Part shown: positions 1-10,049 of the stretch, one piece after another
Numbering within the stretch: position 1 is the first letter of the stretch
Layout: each line of letters begins with the position of its first letter
DNA from: Coenobita brevimanus
Taxonomy: Eukaryota; Arthropoda; Malacostraca; Decapoda; Coenobitidae
Length of the DNA stretch: 64,000 nt
Assembly: GCA_032717465.1 (NCBI GenBank)
Contig: CM064690.1
Span: 9,132,093-9,196,092, forward strand
Direction of reading: 5' to 3'
Notes under the pieces: generated by a model
Databases searched by the model: none
Seen by the model: only the letters and a program-made list of their open reading frames with translations
What the model was told of the DNA's origin: nothing
Program-made: the position numbers and the translations under genes

Positions 1-1200
1 ACATTTAGTATGGATGAAATTATTTTTAGTAGAGCGAAGAACAGACTTAGCACGATTCCGGGCAGAAACGTAAAGATGATGTGATTCAGGGGTGGGTTGG
101 CTCCGGTACCTTTTGTAGGCCCTCTCCTTGTTGCGGACAGCATTAGAACAAGCGTGATTAAACCAAGGCTTTCTTGCGTTAGTCAAAGGATATGAGAAAG
201 GAATGTATGCTTCCATGCCCGAGAGAATAACCTCCGTAATGCGCGAGGCACACTCAGATGGCTCCCGGCCATGGAAGCAATAATCATTCCAGGGAAAATC
301 AAAGAAGTACTGCCTGAGGGCCTCCCAGTTCGCGGCTCCAAAATGCCACAGACGACGTTTCCCTGGAGGGTTCACAGGCCGTACCGGAGTGATAGGACAG
401 GTTAAGGTAATAAGGTTGTGATCGGAGGAGCCCAACGGAGAGAAAAGATTAACAGAGTAAGCAGAAGGATTAGTTGTGAGGAAGAGGTCAAGTATGTTGG
501 AGCTCTCTCCAAGGCGGTCAGGGATACGGGTAGGGTGCTGTACAAGCTGCTCTAGGTCATTAAGGATAGAAAAGATGTAGGCTTGTTCATCAGGTGGATC
601 CGTGAAAGGAGAGGAGAGCCAAAGGTGGTGGTGAACATTGAAATCTCCAAGAATGGAGATTTCAGAGAAAGGAGAAATGGACAGAATGTGTTCCATCGTA
701 GAAGTAAGATAGTCGAAGAATTTTTGATAGTCAGTAGAATTAGGGGATAAGTAAACAGCACAGATATATTTAGTCAGAGAATGACAGGAAAGCCGAAGCC
801 AGAGTGTGGAGAATTCAGAAGAATCAAGTTCAGGAACACGAGAGCAAGATAAGTCGTTGCGTATGTATACACAACAGCCACCTTTGGCTTTGAAATGAGT
901 ATAGAGAAAGTAGGAGGATACAGAAAAGGGTTTGCTGTCGGTTGCCTCAGACAGCTGAGTCTCCGTCAGAAAAAGAAGGTGAGGTTTAGAGGAGGAGAGG
1001 TGGTGCTCAACAGAGCGAAAGTTAGAGGAAAGGCTGCGAATGTTGCAGAAATGAAGAAGAAGAGAGTCAGACAGTGGTTCCAGGTACCTCGAGTCGTCAC
1101 CGGGAGAGGGGCAGATGGCGGGGGCATTTATGGTCCCCCCCCCCTGGGGACTCCGAGGCTTGATTAATAGACGCCATTTTTGTTGATTTTTGAAAAGGAA
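1..1200 (-). mobile_element. jockey-like LINE, 5' part with AP-like endonuclease (copy A)
   Basis: One minus-strand frame stays open from about 1200 to the window edge. It reads as the endonuclease of a jockey-superfamily non-LTR retrotransposon, which nicks target DNA to prime reverse transcription. Landmarks in order are [18 protein letters not shown] near 1050-990, [20 protein letters not shown] near 970-910, the catalytic [12 protein letters not shown] near 650-610, and the C-terminal SSDHNLITL near 430-400. The linker towards the reverse transcriptase ([19 protein letters not shown]) reaches base 1, so the RT lies outside the window. The segment 1-510 is nearly identical to 16260-16738. 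A run of ten C residues at 1136-1145 lies in the N-terminal region, and another open frame begins upstream of it at 1360, so a slippage frameshift there is possible. The element start is not defined. It runs on the same strand as the adjacent host gene. Confidence 0.85.
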
Positions 1201-1421
1201 GTGTAGTGTGTACTGTGCATGTAGTTTGGTGAAGATAGAGAAATTTGTACTGGAGAGCATGCTGGCCTACTCTCTGTGTAACTGAGACACTGAAAAAGTT
1301 CAGCAAAGGGGGATGGTCAGGAACTAGTCCTGAGGGCTGATGAAACGGGAGCTCCAGCACTCCCTGTCATCAGCTTTCCATCCACCTCGGGAGTACTGCC
1401 CTGCTCGACTGGTGCTACAGT

Positions 1422-4400
1422 CTACTCCTTGTGGCAACACTGCCTGAGATGAGGCCTTCCTGTCTCTGGGTCTGACCTATAAGCATCAGTCCTTGTGCTT
1501 AAAAACATTTGTGGTTTTCCAAGCAAGCTTCTGTCTTCTAAAATTAAATACATAAAAAATAAATAAAAATGTGTCAAAATTGCAATGCATAACAAATTAG
1601 ATATAAAATATGCAGAGTTTCTCTTAGTTCCTGCTTTCATCTCATTGGAAACACCTGTATACTTTAAGAAGAATGGGGTTACTTTAATTTTTTATTTGTA
1701 AAACTTGGCTGAAAAGAAAGCTGGCAATGATAATTGCATGTGACACATTTCACAACAGAAGACTTCATTGTTCAAAAGTAAAGTTCTCCTCCTCCAATAT
1801 AACCCTTCAATAAATATATATACATCCCCAATTACTGGTTGGACCTTTGTGACTTACCATCATAGGTTCTGCCTGCCCATTCCCTCAGGAAAATTGGCAG
1901 TACAGGAGACATCTGGCTTAGGCCAACAACTGGGGATGGCTGTGAGCTCCACACTCCACGGAACTGCCTAGGCACGTATGAACTGGTGTGGATGAAAGGG
2001 GTCTGTCAGTGAAGTCTCACTCTTCTGTAAGAAAAGCAAATGATAAAAAAATAAGTGGATTGTTGGAAAAAGAAAGAACCAAACTCTGTTTTGACTTGCC
2101 AACACAAAGGGCATGCAAGCAGTTTTCCTCTGCTGCAAGAGCTTGGTAATCTGGTCAGGCTAATATAACACTCAACTGAAACATTTCACAATTCAGAACT
2201 TTCCAGTAACATTATGGCTTCTTAATCGTGCAATTATTTAATAAGTAGGGACATCATAAGGCACTTCTGCCACACACAGTGATATAAGAAATGTCCTCAG
2301 TGTGGACTTATTAGATTCCTGTAATGACTTGGGAAAAATACCCTAAACAGGGATACACTTTCAAGGAAATCCTTGACTTTTCCCAGGAGTAACATCAGGT
2401 AATTATGGTAATTGCTGTTATGACATACCCTTACTTGAAGGCATAAACTTGACAGTTGAGGCCAAGACCTGGATGGTGTCGCTGATGAAAAGTTGGGCCT
2501 GTATTCACCACGTTCATCTTCATCTCAAGAAGAGAAAATATATAAACAAGATGCTGAAAATGTTTGCATCTTATTAGTAATGCAGCAGTCATGTTCCTCA
2601 GCAAGTTCAGTGTCACACTCGAAACACTTTTGAAGTGACAATATTATTTATTCCGTTTAAGTTGGTGGACCAATAGTTAACCCGAGACATCCCGTCGACG
2701 TATGGGTACGTTGCAACATTTTGCATTTGCCAGTCCCGGTGACATACCAGTACGTCGTGCAATTGCAAGGTGCATAATTTGCACAATTTTCAAATTTCGC
2801 GCTTGATTTTCGGTACATAGGGTCGCTTGACCTTCCCCTACCTGCCATCAGGCAGGGACACTCAGCGACCCCGCACGACCCGCGGCTCGGTCACTCACCT
2901 GTTAGCAACGGTCCTGCTTAGACATGGAGAAGAGAGGTCTCTCAGAGGACGAAAGTCAAGACGCCCTGGACGCCTTTACAGGTGCCTCCACTTTTATGAT
3001 GCTGATGATCCTGCAAATGCGAATGACACAGATAAGATGACGTGAATTAGGTTGGTCTTTGATCACCTGAGGCAAACTTCGTTCGTCATTTTATCCCTAT
3101 AGAGACCTTGTCACAGATGAGAGTCTTGTGTTGTGGAAAGGCAATATTTCATTTAGGCAGTATATACCCAGCAAAAGGCACCGTTTTGGGTTCAAGATTG
3201 TTGTTATGTGTGACTGTAGGACTGGTTATGTGCAAGACAAAGTCTTGTACACCGGTGCACAGACAGACATAATAGAAGATCGGAGTATTGGACTGTCGGG
3301 AGCAGTGGTAAAGACAATGATAGAAGACTACCTTCATCGTGGTCATGTCCTCTACCTGGACAATTGGTACAATTCTCGCTTGTTATCTACACAGGCATGA
3401 AACGGGAATCTGTGGTACCGTCAAGGTGAACTGGCGTCACATGGTCAAGGTAGGGCAGAAACTTGACAGAAATGAGGTTGTCTTCTTCAAGGCCAACAAC
3501 ATACTTGCAACTGTGTGGAACCATAATAGAGAAGTAAGCCTCTTGTCCATGGTTCACCGTCCCTTGATGCACCGTACAGATTCTGTGGATTACCGGAGCG
3601 AGAACAGGCAGCACATATGGAAACCTGAGTGTGTCCTAGATTATAACATAAATATGTGCCTAGTGGACCTGTCAGACTCCATGATATCGACGGTCGAGTG
3701 TGCCAGGACCACAATGAAGTGGTATAAGAAACTTCTTTCACTTGCTAGATATCACTGCTCTGAATTGCCACCACCTGCACGCCATGACAACAGGAGTTCA
3801 GGAAACCTTTGAAGGGTTTGTGAGGGAGCTCACAAGAGAGATGTTTGCACGGTATGCTGTTGAAATGCCGCAACATCGCACCCGCACTGCCCCTATTGCC
3901 CAAACTCCCCTGAGAATGTCCGGCCGCCATTTCCCCACTCCTATCCCTCTCCAGCCAAATAGACCTAGGCCCCAACGCAGGTGTCACGTGTGTAGCAATT
4001 CCCGGGTGAGACTCACCACTCAGAGGAAAGACACCCACTATGAGTGCATCGAGTGTGACGTGGGTCTCTGTATACACCCATGTTTCAGCGAGTATCACAC
4101 CTTGATGTAATTCTAATATGGTGTGAATGCGATAGGGCACTGTTACTCAGAAATAAATGCGACAAACAGACGCTCAGTGTAATTATAAGGCCTGTTGATC
4201 TGTAAATAGTTGTATAAAGTGGATACGGGTCTAACATAAGTGCAAAAATAGTATGTAAGTGTATAAATATTATCTAAGTAGAAACATACCTAGCGAGGGT
4301 ATTTTGATGCGATATTCTGACGCTCAGTGGAATAAATAAGGCCAGTAAAAATGTAAATATTACTATGGAAAATCCAAACGGGTGTAATATAAGTTCAAAG

Positions 4401-7284
4401 TTTTGTAAGTGTTGAAATATATTCTAAGTCAAAATATTCCTAGCAATTGTATATAGATGTGATTTCCTGACGCACAGTGGAATGAATAAGGCCCGTAAAT
4501 ATGTAAATAGGAGTCTACAAGTGGAAACGGGTGTAATATAAGTGAAAAATTAGTATGTAAGTGTTCGAGTATTATCTTTGTCGAAACATTCATTGCGAGG
4601 GTATTTGGTGCGATATTCTGATGCTTACTTGAATAAATAATGCCAGTAATAGTATAGTGCATTATAGGGTGTAAACGTGTGTAATGTAATTGGGAAAGTA
4701 TATTTGGAGTGAAAAAATAAAGTAGATGAAACACGAGTGTTTGAGATTGTGCTTGCTACGTGAATATGCGCTAGCATTTCGCTAAATGCCCTCGTAATGA
4801 ATGTAAATAATTGAAAACATTTACAGTGGTGGAGGAAAGGTTCTATGTAAAGAAAACAATAATATGAAAGTGATAAAACAATTGGGTATGTTGAAATACG
4901 AGTCATAGCGAGTGCACTTAGTAAGCAGATGTGCGTTATACTTATGCTACATGTCATCGTAATGAATGAAAACAGCTGAAAACATTTACACACAGTAAAA
5001 AATGGTAAAATGTCACTGAAACAGAAGTATACAATTAGAAAAAATGATATGTTGACTGAAACAAGAAATTAGCACATAGCATGTTACCACTCGGACCCAA
5101 CTCGCTATGCTCGTGCGAAGTACAATGCTTATTTTTCATACCGTATATATGTCATTGAAAATCATTTTATTGTTATTCTTATTGTTTATTAGTTCAAATT
5201 CAATAAATGTAGAGGTGTTGTTTGTTGTTTCTCCCAAAATTTCCTACCATAGAAAATGTCAGTGACTCACGTCAATGATAGAATACGATACCTGGCGTGG
5301 GGGACCTCACCTGTTCCGACCACTTATGGACCACGGTAAGCCCTATCCTGGTGATTTTCCTTTGTTTCTCAACAAAAGTGGAAGTTTTAGCCAAAAAAAA
5401 AGTTTTCCAAAATAGCTCGGGATTGGGGGGTGTCGGAGGTGCGAAAAACCTCGGGACGTGACGAGTTAAATCATGAAATATTTACATTGTTTTCTTTGTC
5501 AGAGAGAGAAATAAGAATTTATGATTTATGAATCACCTACCATTGGTGTGGTTTGCAGGGTTGAAATTTACTGGATTTGGAAGGTTAATAGATGCAGGCT
5601 TCTTATAACCAGAAAAACGATCTGGAGGTTCTTCTCTTTTGCATTTTTTGTCTTCATCTGAAGCAAGTATCAAAGATGAGTAACTGAACAGTATATACAA
5701 TCATGCATTCAAAATGTTTCACAGTTCATACATCAAACTAAAGACAGGTGATTAAAATATGAGAAGCCCTTCGACAACCGGGCAATAAATACGGATATAA
5801 CAGCAATCAGTATAATTTATACTAGGCCATGGTTAGGATTACGGCAGCCGTAAGCATACACTCACAGACTACGATTATGGCAGTCGAAATCTAAACTCAG
5901 GAACTACGATTACGGCAGCCATAATCTAACCAAACGTAACCTAATCTATTTTTAACCTGACCATACCACCAAACATAACCGCTAAATTCTAATGGTTTAA
6001 ACTGAATTGTTGCAGTATTCACCTAATTTAACAACTCTATCATTCTTTATATGTTTACAAGCTCTGTAAGTACCGTAATCATAGTACGTGAGCGTACGTG
6101 TATAATTACGGCTACTGTAATACTAACCACTTTGTTTATACTAACCATCACCACTGTAGAAGTCCTCCTGCTCATACTTCTGGGGTTTCTTCCTCTCTCT
6201 TTGTGGAATGTTGTCATCCATCTCAATGTTGGAAATGTCCTATGCATGTTTGGCATGGCAAAGAGCCAGTTCATAGGTGTCTGGAACCAAAGTGTAAGGT
6301 TCATTTAGGTTGTACTGTCCATGAATGTAGAGGTGTATGGTATGTAGGAGGACTGCTAGGCCTTGATAGCAGGCTGTGAAGCCTATGCCCAGAGTCGGAC
6401 ACATAAAAAAAAAAAAAAATGAACTCTGGAGTAATTCAAATCTACATGGCTGATGTGTAAATGATGTTTTACTAATTCTGTAAAATGTACAACCAACATC
6501 TAAATAATAATGTACCTTACATTTGCTAAAACATCTGGTTAACATCACTAACTTTACGGTGTTTGGGCCATAGAATATAACAAAAAATTTCTTGCTCATA
6601 GCACTCTTCCTTTTCCAGTGCATCATTGAGCAGCACAAGGAGCCTTGTCATGCATTTCAACACTATCTGCTTGTAAAATAGTTCCAGATAGCTCTGAGCC
6701 CCCCCAAAAAAAAAACAAAAATAATAAATAAATAAATAAAAAAAACATCAAACAAGTTTTCAGATGGCATCTTGTAATTTTCAACACCCAGTACTCACAA
6801 ACCTTGCTGGAATATTCAGTGCACATAGTCTAAGAAATTAGAAAGTTACCTGGATAGGATAATATCCTGATTTCATATTTGGTCCACCATTTCTTGTCTG
6901 TCAACTCTCCCTTCGCTCTGATTCTGGCCAGTAGCAATAGTGCCTGAAGTAGGCAGAAAATATGAGCTTTATCTTACATAAAAGTACTGTTCACAGCAAC
7001 TGATAACATTAATGTATGTTTATAACATACCACAACTAGCCAAGTAGATGAGTGAATATTTACCGCCTTTCAAACCCCTGGTTTCCTTACCTACGGGTGA
7101 TAAATTATTTCTCCCAATTTTACCCAAAACTTTGCTTAGTTTTCATCTCAAATATACTAGGTCACAAACAGCATAAGAGAACAATGTAGTTTACTTCAAG
7201 TAAATTACTTGCCTTTCAGTGAAAAAAGATGAGATTTGGAGGGCTTTACACACAACAAACTGTTGCATGAAGAGAAGTTCAAAT
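1422..7284 (-). CDS. host gene, six predicted exons (3' part or whole), product unidentified
   Basis: I infer a spliced minus-strand gene with exons 7284-7209, 6943-6850, 5657-5541, 2523-2435, 2002-1858 and 1537-1422 (stop TAG at 1424-1422). Each exon is open in one frame. Junction phases agree at all five introns: 0, 1, 1, 0, 1. Each is bounded by AG and GT, with good donors (GTAGGT at 5540, GTAAGG at 2434, GTAAGT at 1857) and pyrimidine-rich acceptors before 2523 and 1537. Exon 2 reads ALLLLARIRAKGELTDKKWW and continues; exon 3 contains PPDRFSGYKKPASINLPNP; exon 5 contains PRQFRGVWSSQPSPVVGL. The first in-frame ATG is in exon 1 at 7268, giving about 206 residues, but exon 1 begins inside a codon, so upstream exons may exist. 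The acceptor at 2002 is the weakest call, since an AG upstream (near 2035) would lead to a stop. No domain is recognised. Introns hold a piggyBac, a MITE and a SINE tail. Confidence 0.55.
2924..4110 (+). pseudogene. piggyBac transposase, internally deleted and frameshifted
   Basis: The ATG at 2924 starts MEKRGLSEDESQDALDAFTG, matching the N terminus of the copy at 45847. After about 40 codons most of the N-terminal half is missing. From about 3100 the catalytic core resumes with TDESLVLWKGNISFRQYIPS and KRHRFGFK, carrying the first catalytic Asp, then YLDNWYNS with the second. A frameshift near 3395 leads to CGTVKVNW and LDYNINMCLVDLSDSM, the third-Asp region. A second shift near 3745-3790 leads to the C-terminal cysteine-rich zinc domain (CHVC, CIEC, CIHPCFSEYH). 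The usual family length is about 550-600 residues, so this copy cannot encode an active enzyme. Confidence 0.85.
4160..4790 (+). repeat. about 150-bp tandem repeats in the 3' part of PB1
   Basis: The motif GACGCTCAGTG recurs at 4169, 4319, 4469 (as GACGCACAGTG) and, degraded, at 4620, giving a period of 150-151 bp. Each unit also carries a version of GTGGAAACGGGTGTAATATA and AGTATGTAAGTG. At least four units are clear, and degenerate copies may reach about 5000. Similar units lie in PB2 at 46.6-47.4 kb, so the array belongs to the transposon family. The AT-rich stretch 5000-5400 up to the right terminal repeat shows no coding signal. Confidence 0.75.
5828..6131. mobile_element. MITE-like inverted repeat in a host intron
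   Basis: The left end starts TGGTTAGGATTACGGCAGCC. The right end read backwards from about 6131 starts TGGTTAGTATTACAGTAGCC, giving a terminal inverted repeat of about 24 bp over a 300-bp element. The GATTACGGCAGCC motif also repeats directly inside (near 5870 and 5910). No open frame is present. A target duplication could not be fixed. It lies in the host intron 5658-6849. Confidence 0.5.
6312..6415 (+). mobile_element. SINE 3' fragment (family 1)
   Basis: The block GCAGGCTGTGAAGCCTATGC followed by AGAGTCGGACACAT and a 16-bp A tail matches the 3' ends of the SINE copies at 50632-50946 and 34852-35188 (inverted). The tRNA-like head is missing, so this is a 5'-truncated copy, inserted in the host intron. 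Confidence 0.75.
6558..6662 (-). other. possible cassette exon of the host gene
   Basis: Between host exons 2 and 3 there is an open minus-strand stretch containing LKCMTRLLVLLNDALEKEE and EIFCYILWPKH. With an acceptor AG at 6664-6663 and a GTAAAG donor at 6557, it is 105 nt, a multiple of three. It fits the phase-1 junction on both sides, so including or skipping it would keep the frame. The acceptor has a poor pyrimidine tract, and the open frame extends upstream to about 6692, so its start is uncertain. It may be coincidence. Confidence 0.3.
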
Positions 7285-7289
7285 CTGTA

Positions 7290-7861
7290 AACAAATGGTT
7301 GCCATATCTCGCTTGGCACTGAATACGTGATATTATTATAATTATACCCTAGTAGATATTATTATAATTTTACCCTAGTATACAACCACGATGCAAGAAA
7401 AATATTCATGAAAACATCAAACAGATATTTTATTACATTACGAGTTCATGCAACAAAAAGCAAAAAATTATTAATCACGGTATAACAAATGGCACCTTCG
7501 TGTACTCATTTCGTTACCAAACTATTCGGCGTTAATTCGATGTTACAATGAAAACTGCTATTGCAGCATCGATACTGGAATATACTCTCCAATATTTCGC
7601 TTATTATGGTATATTTAGGCTCATAATTCACAAATGTAAAAAAATTCTCAGAGACGAAAACTCCAAGCAAATTTAGACTTGAACACACGTCGCCACGGAG
7701 CACGAGCAACAGAGTCCCCAGCGGATAGTTGCAGGCTCGTGGGAGGGTTTTCTCCCTGCTATATGACAGCTCGATCCTCCCCTCTATTGCCTACGACGAG
7801 CCGCCTTTCCTGGTTTGCTGGATATTTCTGGCACACCTTAATATTCATATATAAATCAATG
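7290..7861. other. region upstream of host exon 1, possible gene start
   Basis: This stretch is AT-rich from 7290 to 7680. It then holds a less AT-rich patch (7680-7810) with several CG dinucleotides, which could be the minus-strand gene's promoter or first exon. A 67-codon minus-strand frame at 7709-7506 overlaps it but has no donor in a phase that joins the exon at 7284. No assignment is made. Confidence 0.2.
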
Positions 7862-8050
7862 TAATATGAACGTTAGAACAACATTACTTAGAAAACGTGG
7901 CGCAACATTTAGACAACGTTTCAGGATAAAGTTGCTACATGGTTGTGAGATAACGTTGCAAGTAAACGTTTTTATAACGTTATAGCTTTATAACTAATAT
8001 AACTTACAGACAACTTTTCCACAACGTTGTACATACGTTGAGTGTTTGCT
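7862..8050. repeat. cluster of AACGTT / ACGTTG motifs
   Basis: About eight copies of AACGTT, AACGTTG or close variants fall within 190 bp (near 7869, 7893, 7917, 7953, 7963, 7975, 8021, 8034) on an AT-rich background. It ends with GAGTGTTTGCTGGGTA. It looks like a short dispersed repeat made of degenerate units. It carries no open frame and no family was recognised. Confidence 0.35.
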
Positions 8051-8089
8051 GGGTAAGAAGTTAACCAGAGAACTATTCAAAAAATCACG

Positions 8090-8170
8090 ACCTGGGCAAG
8101 GAAAATGTTTGCCCCCACCAGCGAAGTTGCAGGAGGTTATGTATTCATCTGTATCAATCCATCTGTGTAC
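8090..8170 (-). mobile_element. tail of dispersed repeat family X
   Basis: The segment TTTGCCCCCACCAGCGAAGT with GGAGGTTATGTATTCATC nearby is the reverse complement of the end of the repeat at 25690-26004 (GTGAATACATAACCTC then CAACTTTGTTGGTGGAGG). Only one end of the family is recognisable here. The sequence on to about 8930 is AT-rich without clear features. Confidence 0.5.
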
Positions 8171-8929
8171 AATGTATCTCAGAAAGATATCGGATTTCAG
8201 AGAACTCTGAAGGATAGGTTGGCAGAGCGTCAGGGAAGGGTGGAAAAGAAAATGAGGTTAATCCAGATTACAATGCAGGAATAAGTAATAAATTTCACAG
8301 GGGTAGGCGGAGGTATGCAATATCTGAGATTCAGTAACAGAGTAGACTAAGACTGCAGAATATTATGATTATGTGAGGCAAGAAAATATTGATCGAGAAT
8401 GAAAGAGGAAATACAGCAGTATATTTTAATCGTAAACGTTATACTGGAAGAATGGATTCTTTGAATGTTTTCTAGTTATCTGTGTTGTCGTATATATATT
8501 TTTTTTCTGACAAAGATCGCCAGCTCTCTTCAACTTAGATGATGGCAAAGTATAGTCAAGCCAGAGGACTGATCTGACAAGTAACCAAGGAGTCTCATTG
8601 CTACATCATAACTCACTCGTGCAGCACATTGTATTTAATGCAAACACAACACAGTATTGAATTTTTGAATGTAGCCCAGTTCCGTCAGATGAAATCAAAC
8701 CAACAAAACTAAACTGCCCCACAGTATTTCCTCGGTTTTATTGGGGAATACCTTGATACTTTTTTTTTTTTTTTTAAATATTAATATCACCTTTTATAAC
8801 AGTTTCACCAAGTTAAAGAACTCTCATTCATTGTGCAGATGAAAGAAAGAAAAGTGTAAAACTGGAATATTCTAATAACTCTATCTGCAAATCTTTATTA
8901 ATTTTTAGTGGTTGCATAAATTGCTCAGT

Positions 8930-9125
8930 ATTAAAGTGCTTCAATTGTGATTGTAGGTCATACACTGACGAGCCATGGTTCGAAACCAAAAGGTGGCCAG
9001 AGGTATTTTCATCTGTGAAACGCTGACAGGGACGTCAGGAACTAAGTCATCTGAACTACCGTAGCCTAGCCTTTGGGGCCTCTGGGGCTAACAGAAGGGT
9101 AGTAATAGTAATAATTATAATTCAA
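8930..9125 (+). mobile_element. possible tRNA-derived SINE
   Basis: GGTTCGAAACC at about 8969 matches the Pol III B-box consensus. The segment ends 150 bp later in a short (TAATAG)-type tail, as many SINEs do. No convincing A box was found. A single copy in this window makes it tentative. Confidence 0.3.
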
Positions 9126-9948
9126 ATTTCATCCGAGTCCTGAACCCTGCGTAATGCAGGGAGATATTTTCTTCATGCTGCAGATCATTCTTCTCTTTTC
9201 GGGGAATGATTGGGTAGATAAGGAGTGTTTGTATACTCAGGCAGTGGAGCCGCATGGTTATATCAGTGCTACCACATGAAGGCGTCTCTCTCCGGCACCA
9301 CAAATGGTCGATAACCGATGCCATCTCGGGTTAACCTCTTGAATCCCTTGGCGTATTTTCTTAGTCTTCTTGCTATCTTCAGACGATTTTATTTAGCGCA
9401 GGGGAGACTTTTAAATTCGAGTGGACAGATGAAACACTAATAAATCTCGTCTTTGCTACACATCCTTTCCAAGTTGAATCAAATTGTGTGGAGACAGCAA
9501 TAATATAATCTGGAATAAGTCGCCAGGTTGAAAGGATTATGCGATTTTGTGTGTGTAAAGAACCAAGGAATATGTTAGGCTGGATTAAGTTAGGCTGTTA
9601 TCTTGTATAGACCTTTAGCAGTGAAGGAGTGAGAGAAAACCATACCGTTTTACACTAACTTGGTCCAAAATTATCATTTCTCCCGAGCTGTTATTATAGA
9701 TTAAGATATTGCTAGAAGCGAAAGTGCTATGAAAAGAATGAAGATCTATGATATTGTTTTTTTACTCTGAACTATGTGAAATAAACTCCAAAAGTGTGGT
9801 CATTTTGGCCAAGTGAAATGAATACAAGTCTAACCCCCCTCCCCCTGTGATTCGAAGTTGGTCCTGAAACGTATGAAGTCGTTCGGAGTCAACAAGAATG
9901 AAATGAATAACACATCCACTGATTTAAGATATTAAATATAAAGCATTG
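9126..9948. other. unassigned AT-rich DNA
   Basis: No open frame with protein-like composition, splice-consistent exon, inverted repeat or internal repeat was found here. Confidence 0.4.
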
Positions 9949-10046
9949 TTAACCCCTTCACTCCAGTGACGTGTTTATATTTCTTCTTCTTAAATACCTG
10001 ATAGTTTTATTCAGCTTAAGGGAGATATTTGGAATTAAGGGGTTAA
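9949..10046. mobile_element. 98-bp piggyBac-type MITE candidate
   Basis: The left end TTAACCCCTTCACTCCAG and the right end read backwards TTAACCCCTTAATTCCAA form an inverted repeat with TTAA at both outer edges (9949-9952 and 10043-10046). That is the signature of piggyBac-mobilised short elements. It abuts the 5' truncation point of LINE copy B. In intact copies of that LINE a TTAA also occurs just before the same position. Confidence 0.5.
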
Positions 10047-10049
10047 TGG

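Larger units (their letters stand above)
2677..5469 (+). mobile_element. piggyBac-like DNA transposon, decayed (PB1)
   Basis: A 2.8-kb element is bounded by TTAA at 2677-2680 and at 5466-5469. Its ends are inverted: the left reads TTAACCCGAGACATCCCG, the right read backwards is TTAACTCGTCACGTCCCG, and 14 of 18 bases match. The left 250 bp closely resemble the left end at 45590 and the inverted right end at 52080, which defines one family. It contains a broken transposase and a 150-bp tandem array. It sits in the intron between host exons 2523-2435 and 5657-5541, in the opposite orientation to the gene. Confidence 0.85.

Noticed and set aside
7506..7709. 67-codon minus-strand frame as first exon of the host gene
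   Set aside because: None of its possible donors joins the exon at 7284 in the right phase, and it ends in a stop.
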